Source of the DNA: Atherix ibis
Taxonomy: Eukaryota; Arthropoda; Insecta; Diptera; Athericidae
Direction of reading: 5' to 3'
NCBI GenBank assembly: GCA_958298945.1
Contig: OY282607.1
Coordinates: 91,767,270 to 91,831,269, forward strand
DNA length: 64,000 nucleotides
The position numbers and the translations under genes are program-made. Under the pieces are notes generated by a model. That model worked only from the letters and a program-made list of their open reading frames with translations. It searched no databases and was not told where the DNA came from. Every line of letters starts with the position of its first letter. Position 1 is the first letter of the stretch. This document shows, one piece after another, positions 37,401-42,645 of the stretch.

Positions 37401-40400
37401 AATCTTGAATATATTCGAAAGATAATAATAATAATAAATGTTCATTTTCTGAAGACTGAAATGTATATAATCAAGAGAAGTGGTACTCCGACGGTTCACT
37501 GTGTTAATGGGTATTTTTGCAAGATAAATTTTTCTTTGAGGCATAAATTATAATATTAAAAACTTTGTAGAAAAATAAAAAAAGGATTTATTTTTAAAAA
37601 AATTATTAGAAATTTTTCATTTAATAAAATATTACTAAAACTTTGATGTAGGATTTGAACAAAAAAAAACTACCCGTGCAACTATATAAAAATACTGACA
37701 TCTAAATTTAAGGATCTTTTCAAATTTATATTTAAATAAATTTAAAAAAATTTTTTAAATTAAATAAAAAATGAAAAAAATTTTACCCATTAAATCGTCT
37801 ACACTTTGGAAAGGAGATGAGATAAAAAAATTTAAAGTTTTTCGTTTATAAGCAATTATCCATTTTGCAGTTTGGAAACTTTAGCCTTATTATGTAAAAT
37901 TTTATTCCAATTTATATCATTTTAGATAATATTTATTTAGTTAAATAATTTGCCATTTATATTGTAGCTTATTAATTTATCAAAAAATTTTAAAACTTTT
38001 TACAAAATTGATGTTTATGCCGTAGTAATTTTCGGACAAAATTTTCTTCAGCGATGAAATTGGATACTTTTTAGCATTTTTTCCCGTATTTCTTAGATAT
38101 ACACGTATGGCCATGTGATTACCGATTTTTTTTAGCCTAAACTTAAAGAATTTAATCTATACTATTTATAATTTTAACAATAAATTTTCGATTTATTGCT
38201 CAAAAAGTTTCCAGAATGCGTAGTTTGTAGATTTAATGATGTCAATTGATCTTGAAAATTGTCCGATTTGTAGCAGTTGCACTTAATTTTATAAAAATAT
38301 ATAAACAATTATATTTATTTGGATAATCTATAAACTTTAGAAGCATTTGAAAATCATTATCCGATAAGTAATGGCCAAATTATAGACAGAAATATGCACA
38401 CACAAAATTAACCAAAAAATTACTTCAAAAGGATACAGTTCTTTAAAAACTATTTCAATAAATGGCAATATTTAAACCAAATAATTATTAAAAATGTTTT
38501 TTAAAATCTTAATTTTAAGTGTAATTAATTTAAATTTACTTTCCAAAACGCCAATTGGATGCAAAAGATACGAGTAAATGAAGAAGCTTACACTTACTTT
38601 TGTCAAGGTCATAAAATTAAAATTAGATTTTTTTATGCAAATATTTTTAGTTGCCAAAAAAAAATACATAATTTATGGTTAATTTAATTTTTTTTAAATT
38701 CTTTGTAGATGGTTGTTCGCCAGCAACAAATGACACTATTATACCAGCTCCTTGCAGCGGTCATGGAAAGTGTGATGCGACAACGAACGGCTTAGCCTGT
38801 CAGTGCCATTCCGGATACACAGGACTCTATTGTGAACATAGTAAGTATAGCATTACAAGTAGGATAATCTCTTGACCATGATCGGATACTTTGCTCATGC
38901 AAAAACGGTGGAGGGGGGTTTATGGGGAGGAAGGACAGCGTACAATACCAACGTACCGATAAGTATGCACGCCAATACCGTGTCACCATCAGACACCAGT
39001 CCTTGTCACTTCGATACCCTTGTCAGCCCAATGGCACATCGCTTCGCTCCAGCAATTCCAATTATATTGAAATTTCCATCTCGCTAATGATCGTATAACT
39101 GACTCCGTAACAGCCATATTTGCAATAATATTATCATTGGAGCAGCGGACAGTCCATTTCTTTTCAACTGCATGCACATGAATTGGTATGGACAAGTCCT
39201 GCACTTACATGCGTCGCATTTGCATACTGAAGATGCTAATGGAACAGCGACAAGTGTTAATTTTAATTAGCCGCAAAGTTCAGTCGACTGAATGGATCCA
39301 CGGGAGTTGAATGTGAATGCGGAAAATTGTTGGAGCAGCGGGAAAGTGCAAAATGTCACTGCAATTTTGCTGCAACGAATGGTAAAGAAGCGATGGTGGA
39401 GGTATGTTGTTTATCGTGCAGACAACAACAACAACAACAACAACAAAAACCAAACGAAACGAAAAATGCGCAGAGTTCCGTACTCACCTGTCACTTGCAG
39501 ACTGTACTCGTATTTATAAAATTCACTTTTCACACTTTCAGACCTGAACGAGTGCTCACCGAATCCGTGCAAGAATGGCGGCATCTGTTTGGATGGTGAC
39601 GGTGATTTTACGTGTGAATGCACCTCTAACTGGACAGGTAAATATACTCAAAATTAAAATCATTTTTATCCCTTTACATTTTATTTACCAAACAGCCCCA
39701 AAACTGAGGAGGTCACCCTTTTCTCTGAGGCTACCTATTCCGCAAAGCTTCTATTTATGATTTCTTTTAAACCTTTTTTCTTCGTTCTACTTAATTTATA
39801 AGATTAAAAACACTTTCCTTTCTTCTTTTTTTTTGGTTTTTTTTTCCCAAATTATTTTTTCCAATTGTAGATACTTTGTTTCTTGCTTTCGAACCAATCA
39901 CCCAATCGACCAACCAACTAACCAGATATAACCGAGACACTATCTACCATCCGCAACAATACGTAAATTTAGTTACATTTTATATTTTTTTTGTCATTAC
40001 TGTTGTTGTTGTTGTTGTTATGGTTGTTTTTTTTTTTTGTTTTTTTACATTTTCTATACTATTTTTCTTAATATTATTGTTCGTGAGAAGATTGTTTTTA
40101 TTTTTTCATTCCAACGAACAAGGTAACTCTGGAAAGGTAAAAAATATTTTAATTAAATTCTTAATCGTGTGCGGATTTTATCTGATCGGTTGGTGTTGTT
40201 CGGTTTTGATTCTTTTCTTGATTTTTAAATACACACATACACACACACAAACAGAAACACACACGCACACACATATATACTAGAGTCAGTTTAGGGTCTG
40301 TGAACTGCCGCCGACACTATAGTGCAAATGGCGGGAGAAGATTTGATGGAATTTTGATTTAATTTCTATTTATTCGAAGGTAAAATTTGTACGGAACGAC

Positions 40401-42274
40401 CTACTCAATGTGTGCCAGGACAATGTATGAACGGTGGATCTTGTGTGCCGATAAATGGAGTTTCACAATGTTTGTGCACATCTGGTTGGGGTGGACAATT
40501 CTGTACAGATCCGGTTGATCAATGTCAAGGACAGCCCTGCCATAATGGCGGAACTTGTGAGTCCGGAACTGGTTGGTTTCGGTGTGTATGCGCTCAAGGA
40601 TTTTCGGGACCAGATTGTCGGATCAATGTGAACGAATGTTCACCGCAGCCATGTCTTGGAGGAGGTACTTGCCAGGATGGTATCGGTGGATTCACATGCG
40701 TCTGTGCACCAGGACGAATAGGAGTTCGATGCGAAATATGTAAGACGAGACATTTTTTTTTTTACTAAACAGTTAACAAAAAAAAAACACTTATTAACGA
40801 AAATTTAAAAAAAAAAAACAAATTTTTAGTGCTTTCGGACCCAGCTTCGGTTTGTTTGAATTCATCCTCGCTTACGCAATATGTCCATCTCAACCATAGT
40901 ATCCATTCTGAAGGTCACGAAGAGGCCAATTGCAATGCTTGTGTCTGTCAAAATGGTCGACCAAAATGTACGAAATTATGGTGCGGTCTTCCAAATTGCC
41001 TATCAACAAAATCAAAATCTTCAACTGCCTGCCAGAGTCATGAGGTAAGAAGAAGAAACCTAAAAAAAAAAACTGAAAAAAATTGAAAATATTCCAAAAT
41101 TCCTCCAAACCCATTAACAGGTTTGTGTGCCTGCACTTCGAGAATCATGCTTATCTCCACCATGCTCAGCAAGAGGCGATTGCCGAGCTTTAGAACCATC
41201 AAGACGGGTGGCACCACCTAAATTACCTGCAAATCCAGACTGCTGGCCTAATCAGGCTATTCTCAATGAGAATTGTGCTCGGATTTCAATTCTTTTAGAG
41301 CTAAAATGTATATTGCAAGGAGCTTCTGTAGAGAATATTTGCTATAATCTGCGAACTTTATTAGCAGCACGTTTAATAAATCATCCGAACTCCGAGACTA
41401 GACTTATAATATTATGCGATATTAAAACGGGAAATAATGACACTATCGAAGTGACAATTGTAAGTGAATTTATTGGTTTTTTTTTTTTGCTTTTCTTCAT
41501 TTATTAAGATTTTTAAAAAAAAATATTAATTTTCCGATAAAATTTCAGTCCTCCTCAGATAAGAAAGGATCAAATCTGCCACTTGTCGTTAGATTAATGA
41601 GCGAAATGCTTTCAAGGCATAGTACTGCACGATCATCCGACTATCATTTGGAATCTGTACCATTAACATCTATTCTGGAAGTGAAAGTTGAAACAGCTCT
41701 GGTAGCTCAGGAGCATACCAGTTCGGGGCTTTTAGTTGGTACAATTTGCGCTGTAGCAGTAGCAATGCTCTGTTTTGGTATTTTTCTGTTATTCTTTTGG
41801 CGACAACGTTTGTCTAGCCGTAGCGGTTCTGGTGCTCATCTATCACCGTCAATGGATATATCCCGACACGAAGAGGAAAAATCAAATAATTTACAAAACG
41901 AAGAGAATCTACGACGATATGAGAATCCATTAAAAGGAGGTAGCACAAATTCATTACGCGGTGCCATGGAGCTGAGTATGACACCTATTCCAGAAGTTAG
42001 TACAGTATCAACGTTGGCCGGACCCAGCGCACTGCATCGTTCCCAACCGCTTTATCCATCGTGCGAAACCGATTTCGATAGAAATACAGAAAATCCAAAA
42101 ATCCAACACAGACGCAGCCCACAAATCCTATTGCATAAAACACCAAACACAGAAATGCATAAAAACACTATGACCTCCATCGATAATCCACAAAAGGACT
42201 TTGGTAAGGCATCGATAAATTGCCAATCGATACCTTCTAATATGGACTCTGAAGTCCTTACTGTGCATGTGTGA
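7316..42274 (+). CDS. Ser: Serrate (Jagged-type Notch ligand), partial gene, 12 exons
   Basis: This is a type I membrane protein of the DSL family; it binds Notch on neighbouring cells and can inhibit it in the same cell. Exons: 7316-7449, 7630-7805, 9060-9333, 15668-16006, 16418-16545, 22316-22463, 38709-38840, 39542-39637, 40380-40739, 40830-41044, 41121-41459 and 41549-42274. All have GT donors and AG acceptors, and the phases join without a break to give 1,021 residues and a stop. Seen: end of EGF1, EGF2-14, a VWC-like cysteine-rich region, a transmembrane helix (about 839-863) and a 158-residue tail. Insertions in EGF4 and EGF10, and the motifs [31 protein letters not shown] and [18 protein letters not shown], point to fly Serrate rather than Delta. 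The signal peptide, MNNL and DSL exons are not in the window. Drosophila Serrate is about 1,400 residues, so roughly the first quarter is missing here. Confidence 0.96.
7450..7629. other. Serrate intron (180 bp)
   Basis: A short intron with a GT donor at 7450 and an AG acceptor at 7628-7629. An open frame crosses part of it, but homology to the family stops at the splice sites. Confidence 0.85.
7630..7805 (+). CDS. Ser: Serrate exon: EGF3 and first half of EGF4
   Basis: It encodes [17 protein letters not shown] through [14 protein letters not shown] (EGF3) and then [17 protein letters not shown], the first half of EGF4, ending exactly between codons. CMHGGTC and CKNGGTC fit the O-fucose consensus (C2-x4-S/T-C3), which is the substrate for Pofut1 and Fringe in this family. 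The rest of EGF4 is in the next exon, after an insertion. Confidence 0.95.
7806..9059. other. Serrate intron (1,254 bp) with a transposon fossil
   Basis: The intron runs from 'gtacga' to 'aaatag'. A decayed rosa-like transposase lies within it (about 8100-8800). The remainder is AT-rich with no recognised feature. Confidence 0.8.
8100..8800 (+). mobile_element. Decayed rosa-like mariner transposase in Serrate intron
   Basis: The remnant reads [18 protein letters not shown] (8163-8220), equivalent to the SDEAHF...GYVNKQN segment of these transposases. Later, at about 8395-8460, comes [16 protein letters not shown], the region of the third catalytic aspartate, then a stop. The family's 3' block ('actactttatcgacacctg' with 'agataatgcagttc') follows near 8752-8785. 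Stops and frameshifts make it inactive. Confidence 0.7.
9060..9333 (+). CDS. Ser: Serrate exon: EGF4 insertion and end of EGF4
   Basis: The exon starts in phase 0 and ends one base into a codon. About 70 residues rich in Ser, Gly and basic residues ([20 protein letters not shown]..., then [18 protein letters not shown]) split EGF4 between its third and fourth cysteines. The domain then closes with [15 protein letters not shown]. An insertion in EGF4 is a known peculiarity of Drosophila Serrate. The insert keeps basic and serine-rich character but looks unordered. No cysteine lies in it, so the EGF disulfides could still form. Confidence 0.93.
9938..10056. repeat. (AAT)n and (GTT)n microsatellites
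   Basis: A run of AAT triplets at about 9938-9966 and a run of TTG/GTT triplets at about 10033-10056 are visible directly in the intron. Confidence 0.9.
11160..11960 (+). mobile_element. Decayed rosa-like mariner fossil
   Basis: Recognisable remnants in order: [22 protein letters not shown] (11210-11275; broken by mutation in the HFHLNG segment), then a block around 'gatcgttcgatttgacgcc' (11591-11610), equivalent to SRSCDLTPL, and the 3' block 'ttactttccaaagcaaaaat' with 'tggataata' (11900-11930). All frames are interrupted. Confidence 0.65.
12196..13345 (+). mobile_element. Decayed Tc1/mariner-like element, distinct subtype
   Basis: The outer ends are CAGGGTG at 12196 and its imperfect complement at 13345 (CACCCCG), each next to a TA (12194-12195 and 13346-13347). 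Within lie [12 protein letters not shown] (near 12430), [12 protein letters not shown] (near 12520), and at 12985-13250 a decayed catalytic end: [12 protein letters not shown] residues, PEFFL*GYV and LGPQTL. This fits an IS630/Tc1/mariner transposase with many stops and frame changes. It differs from the rosa-like family at the ends and in the C-terminus. The TIR match is short, so the exact borders are tentative. Confidence 0.55.
15331..15437. repeat. Long imperfect inverted repeat (hairpin)
   Basis: GCTTTTGTTAAAC (15347-15359) is repeated exactly in reverse complement at 15408-15420. The pairing extends imperfectly outward (ACACCT against AGGTGT) and inward through T-rich and A-rich tracts. 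The whole would fold into a hairpin with arms of about 40 nt. A small MITE is possible; no flanking target duplication was established. Confidence 0.7.
15668..16006 (+). CDS. Ser: Serrate exon: EGF5, EGF6 and most of EGF7
   Basis: EGF5 is [15 protein letters not shown]... to WTGNVC. EGF6 is [20 protein letters not shown]... to WGGSTC. EGF7 is [13 protein letters not shown]... to the splice in ALGYTG. Each begins with a D-x-D-[ED]-C type calcium-binding start. CEHGGTC and CKNGATC fit the O-fucose consensus. EGF6 has only a few extra residues (NPRSSLG) between its first cysteines, where Drosophila Serrate has a much longer insertion. The exon enters two bases into a split codon and ends one base into the next. 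Confidence 0.95.
16007..16417. other. Serrate intron (411 bp)
   Basis: The donor is 'gtaaat' and the acceptor 'tttaag'. Nothing else was recognised in it. Confidence 0.85.
16418..16545 (+). CDS. Ser: Serrate exon: end of EGF7 and EGF8
   Basis: It encodes [21 protein letters not shown]... to FSGTLCE. DINEC is a calcium-binding EGF start, and CANSPC fits the O-glucose consensus (C-x-S-x-P-C) of POGLUT enzymes. The third-cysteine position has Glu, so this repeat lacks the O-fucose site. The exon ends in phase 0. Confidence 0.95.
16900..18980 (-). mobile_element. Rosa-like mariner fossil split by mariner-C
   Basis: The left part (16909-17019, starting 'ggaaagtaaaattaaataaa') and the right part (18221 onward: 'agacttattgaaggattcga', then 'tttggagaccaatttgacat', then 'gaactgacaataatg') match reverse-orientation rosa-like fossils elsewhere. 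The two parts are consecutive in those copies. The 1.2-kb mariner between them therefore inserted into an existing fossil. It has no open frame. Confidence 0.6.
17020..18218 (+). mobile_element. Mariner-C copy 1, inactivated DD34D transposon
   Basis: Ends: 'ccaagagtataagcttaaat' at left and, inverted, 'atttaagcttatacacctgg' at right, flanked by TA (17018-17019 and 18219-18220). The transposase starts at ATG 17190 ([19 protein letters not shown]...) with a mariner-type helix-turn-helix region; [20 protein letters not shown] is clear. In-frame stops occur at LM* (17290), DL* (17369) and ME* (17579). A deletion near 17600 removes the motif with the first catalytic aspartate, which copy 2 keeps. 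[10 protein letters not shown] and SDYHLF remain for the other two, with a second small deletion between them. It cannot encode an active enzyme. It sits inside an older fossil. Confidence 0.88.
19460..20235 (+). mobile_element. Decayed rosa-like mariner fossil
   Basis: Read with frame changes, it shows a degraded FSDEA-type segment near 19500, a [19 protein letters not shown] region (19684-19740; compare RDMI...F.WPKL), then 'catgacaagttttggcttta' and 'tcaattggactctaagattg' (around 19783-19870), matching HDT...LL and NWPSRS. It ends with 'ttaaactttactttccaaac' (20189-20208). It is the clearest link between the anonymous dispersed repeat and the transposase family. Confidence 0.6.
20240..22310. 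other. Intronic stretch without recognised feature
   Basis: No exon, transposase or RNA gene was recognised on either strand. The stretch around 20860-21060 is rich in CATC/ATC triplets and less AT-rich. Short open frames here show no family resemblance. Confidence 0.5.
22316..22463 (+). CDS. Ser: Serrate exon: EGF9 and start of EGF10
   Basis: It encodes [16 protein letters not shown]... to [10 protein letters not shown] (EGF9) and then PPCDSTICS, the start of EGF10. CTPSPC fits the O-glucose consensus. The exon begins in phase 0 and ends one base into a codon at 'gtaagt'. EGF10 continues more than 16 kb downstream. Confidence 0.94.
22673..24724 (+). mobile_element. Mariner-B, outer element, internally deleted
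   Basis: Left end 'cgaggtatgttcaaagagta' (22673); right end, inverted, 'gtactttttgaacagacctc' (to about 24724), next to TATA. Without the nested element it is about 840 bp. The transposase starts at [12 protein letters not shown] (ATG 24071) and keeps the N-terminal [19 protein letters not shown] region. Near 24215 it jumps, in another frame, to the C-terminal half: [29 protein letters not shown] (second Asp), and [19 protein letters not shown] (third Asp), with 34 residues between these two. The catalytic core with the first Asp is deleted. A non-autonomous relict. Confidence 0.88.
22758..23967 (+). mobile_element. Mariner-A, irritans-type, nested and inactivated
   Basis: The ends match as inverted repeats ('cgaaagtcgttcaataagtc' and the complement of 'gacttattgaacgaccctcg'), with TA at 22756-22757 and 23968-23969. 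Length is 1,210 bp. The frame 22960-23946 encodes a near-complete transposase: [30 protein letters not shown] (second HTH), [18 protein letters not shown] (first Asp), [24 protein letters not shown] (second Asp) and [14 protein letters not shown] (third Asp, 34 residues on). Strong likeness to Himar1-type proteins supports the irritans subfamily. Three in-frame stops lie at 23551, 23557 and 23587. At the start, an extra A in the run at about 22922-22928 puts ATG 22906 out of frame. Confidence 0.93.
25570..27030. other. Intronic DNA without recognised gene
   Basis: AT-rich, with a 12-G run at 26029-26040 followed by TTTGGGG. No product was recognised. Confidence 0.5.
27036..27932 (-). mobile_element. 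Mariner-B, second copy, lacking the N-terminal domain
   Basis: TIR ends are 'cgaggtctgttcaaaaagta' (27036) and its inverted partner ending 'gaactgacctcg' (27932), each followed by TA (27034-27035 and 27933-27934). Coding is on the minus strand. The 5' untranslated part runs straight into the middle of the protein near 27720 ([18 protein letters not shown]), so the HTH region is gone. The rest follows with stops: VITGDES near 27645, [30 protein letters not shown], a damaged LLxHDN region, and PQPPYF...[14 protein letters not shown]. It keeps the half that the copy at 22673 lost, and the reverse. Inactive. Confidence 0.88.
27935..30890. other. Intronic DNA without recognised gene
   Basis: The part from 28050 to 29300 is less AT-rich than its surroundings and has several open frames of 60-96 codons on the minus strand, none resembling a known family. 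A repeated 'gctggtt' motif with cttg-rich spacing occurs at 28760-28900. It may be old retroelement sequence, but no diagnostic motif was found. Confidence 0.4.
30890..31930 (-). mobile_element. Rosa-like mariner fossil, reverse orientation
   Basis: Colinear with 5,740-6,800: 'cctcttgaagatattataat', 'aaatttaataaaatatattt', 'gaactgcattatctcatagg' with 'tgtcgataaagtagtgc' (31256-31292), then 'ttcttacaggactcaatctt', 'cgatcttcgacgccaattga' and 'gcttagaatttacag'. The X block ('aagtaa' plus 'taaataaaa') occurs twice, on both sides of the terminal block. No open frame remains. Confidence 0.6.
32340..32790 (-). mobile_element. Non-LTR retrotransposon fragment (C-terminus)
   Basis: On the minus strand, [20 protein letters not shown] and PWDLEV (32740-32660) resemble the segment after the reverse transcriptase of R1/LOA-type elements (YRTVST.AL.VL.GV.P). 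Downstream, GRWKHMFI and [17 protein letters not shown] (32520-32390) match the 'LLTGHG.F..YL' segment ahead of the terminal zinc knuckle. The knuckle cysteines are not preserved. Stops and frame changes make it a relict; the clade assignment is from these motifs only. Confidence 0.65.
33080..34810. other. Intronic DNA without recognised gene
   Basis: AT-rich. Overlapping open frames on both strands near 33744-33953 and 34055-34389 have no recognisable domains. Confidence 0.45.
34819..35013 (-). mobile_element. Mariner-D 3' end fragment
   Basis: It begins with 'gtcgaaaaagttcgtggcg' next to a TA (34817-34818), like a mariner end. Read on the minus strand it encodes [16 protein letters not shown] followed by a stop, matching the mariner C-terminal motif LPERW.KVV...G.YF. 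The rest is missing: the fragment stops exactly at the palindrome at 35014. Confidence 0.6.
35014..35069. repeat. 56-bp nearly perfect palindrome
   Basis: The arm at 35014-35040 (starting TAGATCACTCAGAGAT) is repeated without mismatch in reverse complement at 35043-35069, leaving a 2-nt centre (CA). It joins the mariner fragment on the left to the 13-bp minisatellite on the right (from about 35086). Confidence 0.97.
35086..36935. repeat. 13-bp minisatellite array (GTAAAAATTTTCG)
   Basis: About 1.85 kb of degenerate tandem GTAAAAATTTTCG units. Variants include GTAACAATTTTCG, GTAAAAATTGTCG and 12-bp forms. The minus-strand consensus has no stop codon, so frames of 65-87 codons with a 13-residue period ([17 protein letters not shown]) appear; these are by-products, not genes. 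From about 35.9 kb the array has higher-order structure: 'tatgagtaaaaatgttgag' recurs at 36131, 36443 and 36716, spacings 312 and 273 bp (24 and 21 units). Confidence 0.95.
36940..37990. other. Intronic DNA after the minisatellite
   Basis: No gene is seen. A hairpin occurs at 37046-37082, just past the end of the array: arms AAAAGCATCCGAT and ATCGGATGTTTTT, one mismatch. Confidence 0.6.
38000..38560 (+). mobile_element. Decayed rosa-like mariner fossil
   Basis: Segments in the family's order: 'aaaattttcttcagcgatga' (38039-38058; FSDE region), 'tgattaccgattttttttag' with 'taaagaatttaatctata' (38117-38161), 'gatgtcaattgatcttgaaa' (38238-38257), and 'aaatttactttccaaaacgc' (38532-38551). It ends about 150 bp before the EGF10 exon. 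Confidence 0.6.
38709..38840 (+). CDS. Ser: Serrate exon: EGF10 with its insertion
   Basis: It encodes (N)[21 protein letters not shown] and [14 protein letters not shown]. With the previous exon this makes EGF10, with extra residues ([12 protein letters not shown]) between its second and third cysteine clusters. EGF10 is the third interrupted repeat in Drosophila Serrate, where the insert is longer and Thr-rich. The exon starts two bases into a split codon and ends one base into the next at 'gtaagt'. Confidence 0.93.
38841..39541. other. Serrate intron (701 bp) with a GC-richer block
   Basis: The donor is 'gtaagt' and the acceptor 'tttcag'. Unlike other introns here, 38870-39420 is close to half G+C by eye. 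It contains fragments such as [10 protein letters not shown] (near 38890) and [19 protein letters not shown] (39306-39365) before a GTATGT at 39401. These do not join the flanking Serrate exons in frame without stops. A (CAA)n run lies at about 39423-39447. Confidence 0.6.
39542..39637 (+). CDS. Ser: Serrate exon: EGF11
   Basis: It encodes [20 protein letters not shown] and then [13 protein letters not shown], with the last cysteine of EGF11 in the next exon. NLNEC is a calcium-binding EGF start. CKNGGIC lacks the Ser/Thr needed for O-fucose. Phases: enters at base 2 of a codon, leaves after base 1. Confidence 0.95.
39638..40379. other. Serrate intron (742 bp)
   Basis: The donor is 'gtaaat' and the acceptor 'cgaag' before GTAAAATTTG. 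It contains T-rich tracts, a (GTT)n run near 40003-40022 and a (CA)n microsatellite at about 40231-40275. The 135-codon open frame that starts at 39876 is low-complexity and not a gene. Confidence 0.85.
40231..40275. repeat. (CA)n microsatellite
   Basis: An imperfect run of CA dinucleotides with CAAACAG interruptions is visible directly in the intron. Confidence 0.9.
40380..40739 (+). CDS. Ser: Serrate exon: EGF12, EGF13 and EGF14
   Basis: It closes EGF11 (KIC), then encodes EGF12 ([13 protein letters not shown]... WGGQFC), EGF13 ([14 protein letters not shown]... FSGPDC) and EGF14 ([14 protein letters not shown]... IGVRCEI). CMNGGSC, CHNGGTC and CLGGGTC fit the O-fucose consensus; NVNEC is a calcium-binding start. 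EGF13 to the start of EGF14 ([20 protein letters not shown]) is very strongly conserved with Drosophila. This completes fourteen repeats, the Serrate number (vertebrate Jagged has sixteen). Confidence 0.96.
40740..40829. other. Serrate intron (90 bp)
   Basis: 'gtaaga' to 'tttttag', AT-rich, short. Confidence 0.9.
40830..41044 (+). CDS. Ser: Serrate exon: start of cysteine-rich (VWC-like) region
   Basis: It encodes [14 protein letters not shown]..., then [20 protein letters not shown] and LPNCLS, then CQSHE. The spacing C-x2-C-x-C...C-x4-C resembles the von Willebrand type C module of Jagged/Serrate ligands, which Delta ligands lack. The exon ends in phase 0. Confidence 0.94.
41045..41120. 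other. Serrate intron (76 bp)
   Basis: 'gtaaga' to 'taacag', the shortest intron of the gene in this window. Confidence 0.9.
41121..41459 (+). CDS. Ser: Serrate exon: cysteine-rich region and juxtamembrane stalk
   Basis: It encodes [41 protein letters not shown], then the juxtamembrane stalk [20 protein letters not shown]... to [17 protein letters not shown]. The [12 protein letters not shown] segment is a Serrate hallmark. The exon is 113 whole codons, phase 0 at both ends. In DSL ligands this region precedes the metalloprotease cleavage site, but no specific site is evident here. Confidence 0.95.
41460..41548. other. Serrate intron (89 bp)
   Basis: 'gtaagt' to 'tttcag', AT-rich. Confidence 0.9.
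41549..42274 (+). CDS. Ser: Serrate last exon: stalk, transmembrane helix and intracellular tail
   Basis: 241 residues plus stop TGA (42272-42274). The stalk segment [14 protein letters not shown] leads to a hydrophobic helix [20 protein letters not shown] plus FLLFF, closed by WRQR (stop-transfer). The tail has [53 protein letters not shown] and [10 protein letters not shown], all close to Drosophila Serrate. Lysines in the tail (for example in EEEKSNN) are potential targets of Mindbomb/Neuralized ubiquitination, which drives ligand endocytosis; this is family knowledge. The protein ends in valine (...EVLTVHV), a possible class II PDZ-binding end. Confidence 0.96.
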   Translation, partial: SSSDKKGSNLPLVVRLMSEMLSRHSTARSSDYHLESVPLTSILEVKVETALVAQEHTSSGLLVGTICAVAVAMLCFGIFLLFFWRQRLSSRSGSGAHLSPSMDISRHEEEKSNNLQNEENLRRYENPLKGGSTNSLRGAMELSMTPIPEVSTVSTLAGPSALHRSQPLYPSCETDFDRNTENPKIQHRRSPQILLHKTPNTEMHKNTMTSIDNPQKDFGKASINCQSIPSNMDSEVLTVHV

Positions 42275-42645
42275 TCCTTTTTCAAATGATGTACGTCCGT
42301 CGTCGTGATTAAAAGTTATCAAATGAGAAATTTGTTTGTTTTGTTTTTTTTGTTTTTAATATTTTAATTAAAGAAATAAATTTACTATTTTATTTTTTGT
42401 TCAATAATTTTGTAAAATATATTAAATGGTATTAAAATTTATTTATTTAAAAAAGAAAAAAAAAATATTTAAAAAAAACAAAAACAAAATACAATGCATC
42501 TCTCCCCTATAAAGATTATTGCTTCTTTCTATTTTTTTTTTTAAATGTAAAATAAATGTTAGCATAAACTAAACTATAAAAATTGAAAAGAAAAAAAAAA
42601 CTATTTGTAAAATTATTGTTTAAGTTAATGATAAAAATAAAAGTG
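42275..42645 (+). terminator. Ser: Serrate 3' UTR with candidate poly(A) signals
   Basis: AATAAA occurs at 42375-42380 and 42636-42641, and ATTAAA at 42421-42426. In such AT-rich DNA these are expected often, so the true cleavage site cannot be fixed from sequence. The UTR could extend well beyond this. Confidence 0.5.

Larger units (their letters stand above)
22464..38708. other. Giant Serrate intron (16,245 bp)
   Basis: It runs from 'gtaagt' (22464) to 'ttgtag' (38708). It holds a triple transposon nest, deleted mariners, a non-LTR fragment, a mariner end next to a palindrome, and a 13-bp minisatellite. Stretches with no recognised gene are 25570-27030, 27935-30890, 33080-34810 and 36940-37990. 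Confidence 0.85.

Noticed and set aside
39876..40283. 135-codon frame in the intron before EGF12
   Set aside because: Driven by T-rich and CA microsatellite sequence, ends in a His/Thr/Gln run from (CA)n, and overlaps the intron between exons whose phases join.
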